The translations under genes and the position numbers were made by a program. From Diadema setosum (Eukaryota; Echinodermata; Echinoidea; Diadematoida; Diadematidae): a stretch of 64,000 nt of DNA. Location: assembly GCA_033980235.1 (NCBI GenBank), contig CM067062.1:11122027-11186026 (forward strand), written 5' to 3'. The notes under the pieces are model-generated. The model was not told the DNA's origin, ran no database searches, and was given only the letters and a program-made list of their open reading frames with translations. Shown here piece after piece: positions 61,161 to 64,000 of this stretch (positions are counted from its first letter, which is position 1; every line of letters starts with the position of its first letter).

Positions 61161-62089
61161 ATTGTTTAATAACTTGATACATTGAATTATGATTTTATTT
61201 CTGTGTGAATTGGAAGGTCACACATTTCTAAGATAAGGGATAGGAGATGGTGTCATAAATAAACACAGGCCTATTTTAGGGAGAATCCCCCACTAGACAT
61301 ACCTCACATACCAATTTTAATTGATTTCCTTACTGTCACAATTAATCACAAGGCAATGGAATGCTCTTGTTCTCTTAACATTAAGACACTATCAAAGATG
61401 ATGACAACTAGGAGACGTGATATTCTGTTTTTTGCTTTTTGCTTTTTTTTCTGAACTGCTACATGTAATCCATGTTGTACTTGGTAAGCAAACATCACCT
61501 GGACTATATATTCTGCATAATTTTGCTACTTCTTGTCAAAAATCAGTAGGAGTGCAAAGAGGATACTGACCAAAGTTACTACAGGTACTTTATTTCTTGA
61601 GGTTTAGAGGAGTTGATATTTGCTGTCAAGTAAAGTAAAGTCACAGTTTTCCATAATCTGAGCATGAAAGAGAGTGTAGAAGAACAATCTTTTCAGTTAT
61701 TGTTTTGTTGATGAAGTATGGGTATAGAATATATGTTTGCCACAGATACACATACACTCTGCCCTTGGGGTACAGTCATTGGCGAGGTATGCGTTACCTT
61801 GCGCTTGTTGATGTAAACGCAGTGTCACGGATAGGTACAGGAATGCCGATGATGTGCGCTGATGACTGTGACAACATTTGATGTAATATCCGTGACGTTG
61901 ACAGCACGAATGCTATTCAGCAGCCATGCACATGTGGTCCATGTTGGTTGTTGGGGAGCGGGATGGCTTTGAAAGATATGAGGGGAATAGAGGAGAGAGA
62001 GAGAGAGAGAAAGAGTGTGTGTGTGTGAGGGGGGGGGGGGTTATAGGCTTAGCTTGTTTGAGAGACAGTGAACAACATTCTCAAGGCTC

Positions 62090-62600
62090 AGCACTCACTT
62101 CTTTCTTTGGTGGCCCACAAGGAAATCATCAAATTTCAATTCTTGGTGGCCCGATTATGAAATTTGGTGGTCTGAAGAAGTAAAGAAAAACATTACAAAT
62201 TAAATCATTCTATAAAAATCAAGATACAATCAACTGTGATAGACATGTGAAGATTTGCAAGGTATGAAAAAGTGCTTCAAAAATCATATAATGTGACTAA
62301 GAAGTAAAAAATAAGAAAAAAAAACTTATTAAATCTGAAATAATGTGAACAAAATTTAATGAAATTGATTAATAAACATGACTTTTCATGACACCAAATA
62401 TTCATGAAATTATTTCATTTTAATTAGACACATTAGATTAAACGTGTTCAAACATGGTACACACACAATTTAATGCTCACATTCACAAAATTTGTGAAAC
62501 AAACGAAACATACAATTTCTATAAAAAAAAAGAAAAAAGGTGTTGGTCTGACATCTATTTCTGGTGGCCCTGGGCTACCTTGGCCACTGGGCCACTGCTA
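62090..62600. repeat. GGTGGCCC-containing repeat, probably diverged
   Basis: CAAGGCTCAGCACT near 62080 is followed by several TTGGTGGCCC words (62110-62170) and, after a 400-bp AT-rich middle, CTGGTGGCCCTGGGCTACC near 62563. The same words occur in 63678-63865. It is probably a copy of a hAT-like non-autonomous family. Confidence 0.4.
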
Positions 62601-63677
62601 ATGTCTAGGAAGAAAGAGAGAGATGGAGAAAAGTGGATATTTCTTCTATTTCGTTTATCATAATCTAATCCTGAAGGGATGGAAAATTTTGGAGTCGGCT
62701 GTTTGTTATAATGTATCATTGAAAGATGGTTTTTAAATTTCTCAACATGAAAACGTTTAGATTGTATTTGCTTAGCTCAAATTTTGATTCTCTAACTCAA
62801 GTAACAATATTCCTGTCATGAACTTATCAAAACTACTGTGTATGATGCAGTGTCTCCAGAAATGACTTCTTGTCCTTGTCATAGTCCTTTCTTTCTGTTT
62901 GTTTCGCCTGATTCAAGATATCAAAATTTTCATACATGGAGTCCTTGATGGATTTTGAGATGCCCTCATCTCCTAGAGTAATACACAAAATTTACAAGCT
63001 ATGCTTCTCTTGTGAATTCCTCTTTTCCATATGCAGTTACAAAGTAAAATTGTATTGCTTACTTGTTTATCTATCTAAGAATAAATTTGATATTATCATA
63101 ATTGTATCTATGTTTAGTTGAAACTTATGTGATTCAAAGTTCCTCAAAATATTATGTACTCATGTAAGCATTATGTATATTGCTTTGTATTACTTTATGT
63201 GGAAATAAAATCATTTGGATTTGAATTTGAATGACAATTCAGTAGGTTCTAGCAAAACTTTAAAGAGAATATATAAGAAGGTAGTTACATTATTTTTTAT
63301 TTGTACAAAGAGCAGTCATTGTAATGAAAAAGCAGAAATATAAGTAGACAAACTATAGGAAAAAAAAAGGAAGATTTTAGCTCTTTTTAATTGAAGTAGT
63401 TGCAATAGTTACAGATTTAGTTTTATGGTATGCAGTAATTTTGACCTAATGAGTCGAGAAAAAAAATACTGCTGTGTTTTAACCACATAACAGCAACTTC
63501 CAGTAAATCCTAATGATTATGCCACAAATGGTGGTAATGTGGTACAATGCAAATCAAGTAATGAATTCAAAGATCTATGGTAGATATAGATTCATTTCCT
63601 CAGAATGTCCTTTATCTATTTACCTCCATTATATCTTTGCTGGAAAAAGTATATATATATAATATATATATATTAGT

Positions 63678-63865
63678 CCTGGCTTGACACTAACCATTTT
63701 TTTTTTTTTTGGTGGCCTGAAAAAGAAATGAAGTTGCCCAAAATAGCATAACAATTCACTTTAAATCTTAGTTACCTGATTGGGCCACCAAAAGACAGCT
63801 GTTTTTCAAAATTTGGTGGCCCCACATCAGTCTTTATTTGCCCAACCACTTAGTGGAGAGCCCTG
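63678..63865. mobile_element. Short MITE-like element with GGTGGCC / GGCCACC arms
   Basis: The left end TCCTGGCTTGACACTAACC and the right end CACTTAGTGGAGAGCCCTG are imperfect inverted repeats. Within it, TTTGGTGGCC and GGGCCACCAAAAG occur in both orientations. The 8 bases outside each end (TATTAGTC and TGTTAATG) agree at 5 positions, so an old 8-bp duplication is possible, as in hAT elements. Confidence 0.45.
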
Positions 63866-64000
63866 TGTTAATGATCACATTCTTGATTTGGCCATTTTGA
63901 GGAATGATCCTGACATAAACAGTGGAAGAAAATCGATGTGTTTATCCCACAATAGTCACCAATTCAGTGGTGGGAACTTTCCATATCATATGACTCATTA

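Larger units (their letters stand above)
49646..64000 (+). other. Downstream intron (or intergenic) region after exon H
   Basis: This 14-kb stretch has no firmly supported exon. It holds the CT-rich minisatellite (49850-50600), a candidate promoter-like island (51000-51120), a TTTATATTGCGC repeat (51240-51310), a GAT/GATAAT-rich stretch (51905-52050), a pyrimidine-rich tract (53117-53580), GA-rich tracts near 54770 and 55370, a unique island (55870-56170), the MITE at 58006-58440, the solo-LTR-like element (59634-61027), and GGTGGCCC-type repeats (62090-62600, 63678-63865). The calponin-homology domain expected for a smoothelin was not seen. Confidence 0.5.

Overview
The window is nuclear DNA of an animal, most likely a marine deuterostome and probably an echinoderm of the sea-urchin kind. 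This is inferred from short exons in long AT-rich introns, many palindromic MITE-like elements, a long foldback element of the general type known as TU elements in sea urchins, repeats carrying a TTTATA(T/A)AGCGC-like core, and many simple repeats. No sequence search was run, so the taxon is an inference. There is no sign of a bacterial, plasmid or viral genome. Nearly all unlabelled open frames are chance frames in introns or shadows of Ser/Asp-rich exons.

One plus-strand gene appears to run through the whole window. I assembled it from splice signals and reading-frame phase: A 610-685, X 7349-11260, B 26252-26361, C 35910-36626, D 42963-43118, E 44932-44980, F 45483-45539, G 47381-48334, H 49293-49645. 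All junctions agree in phase (A to B phase 1, X to B phase 1, B/C, C/D and D/E phase 0, E/F, F/G and G/H phase 1, H ends in phase 0). Together they give 6384 nt = 2128 codons, or 824 codons without X. Exon A encodes a smoothelin-type helix (core EERRALRGEIRELRQ). The rest is a long Ser/Pro/Thr/acidic disordered region. A C-terminal calponin-homology domain, normal for smoothelins, was not found and would lie beyond 64000. The 5' end lies before base 1.

The most notable object is X, an unbroken 3.9-kb coding block. It is exactly divisible by three, is phase 1 at both ends, and ends at a perfect GC-type splice donor (AAG|GCAAGT) whose own bases contain the stop codon used if splicing fails. It also has a strong-context ATG two bases after its acceptor-like CAG. 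It could therefore be a giant cassette exon, an alternative first exon, or the whole coding part of a short transcript.

The introns are crowded with mobile elements. They include a 3.5-kb foldback element (17737-21273) built of repeats with YY1-like motifs, and a 303-bp MITE (24432-24734) whose 6-bp target duplication is confirmed by the tandem array it landed in. There are four TTAA-bounded palindromic MITEs (15430, 27926, 29025, 39337), further MITEs at 25620, 30388, 43737, 58006 and 63678, and a 1.39-kb solo-LTR-like element inserted into an AAT microsatellite (59634-61027). Tandem arrays include a 147-bp triplication (1731-2166), a 138-bp polypyrimidine repeat abutting exon A, and a degenerate CT-rich minisatellite (49850-50600). 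Several GC-richer, non-repetitive islands (2800-3050, 13660-13860, 37950-38090, 51000-51120, 55870-56170) are candidate regulatory DNA.
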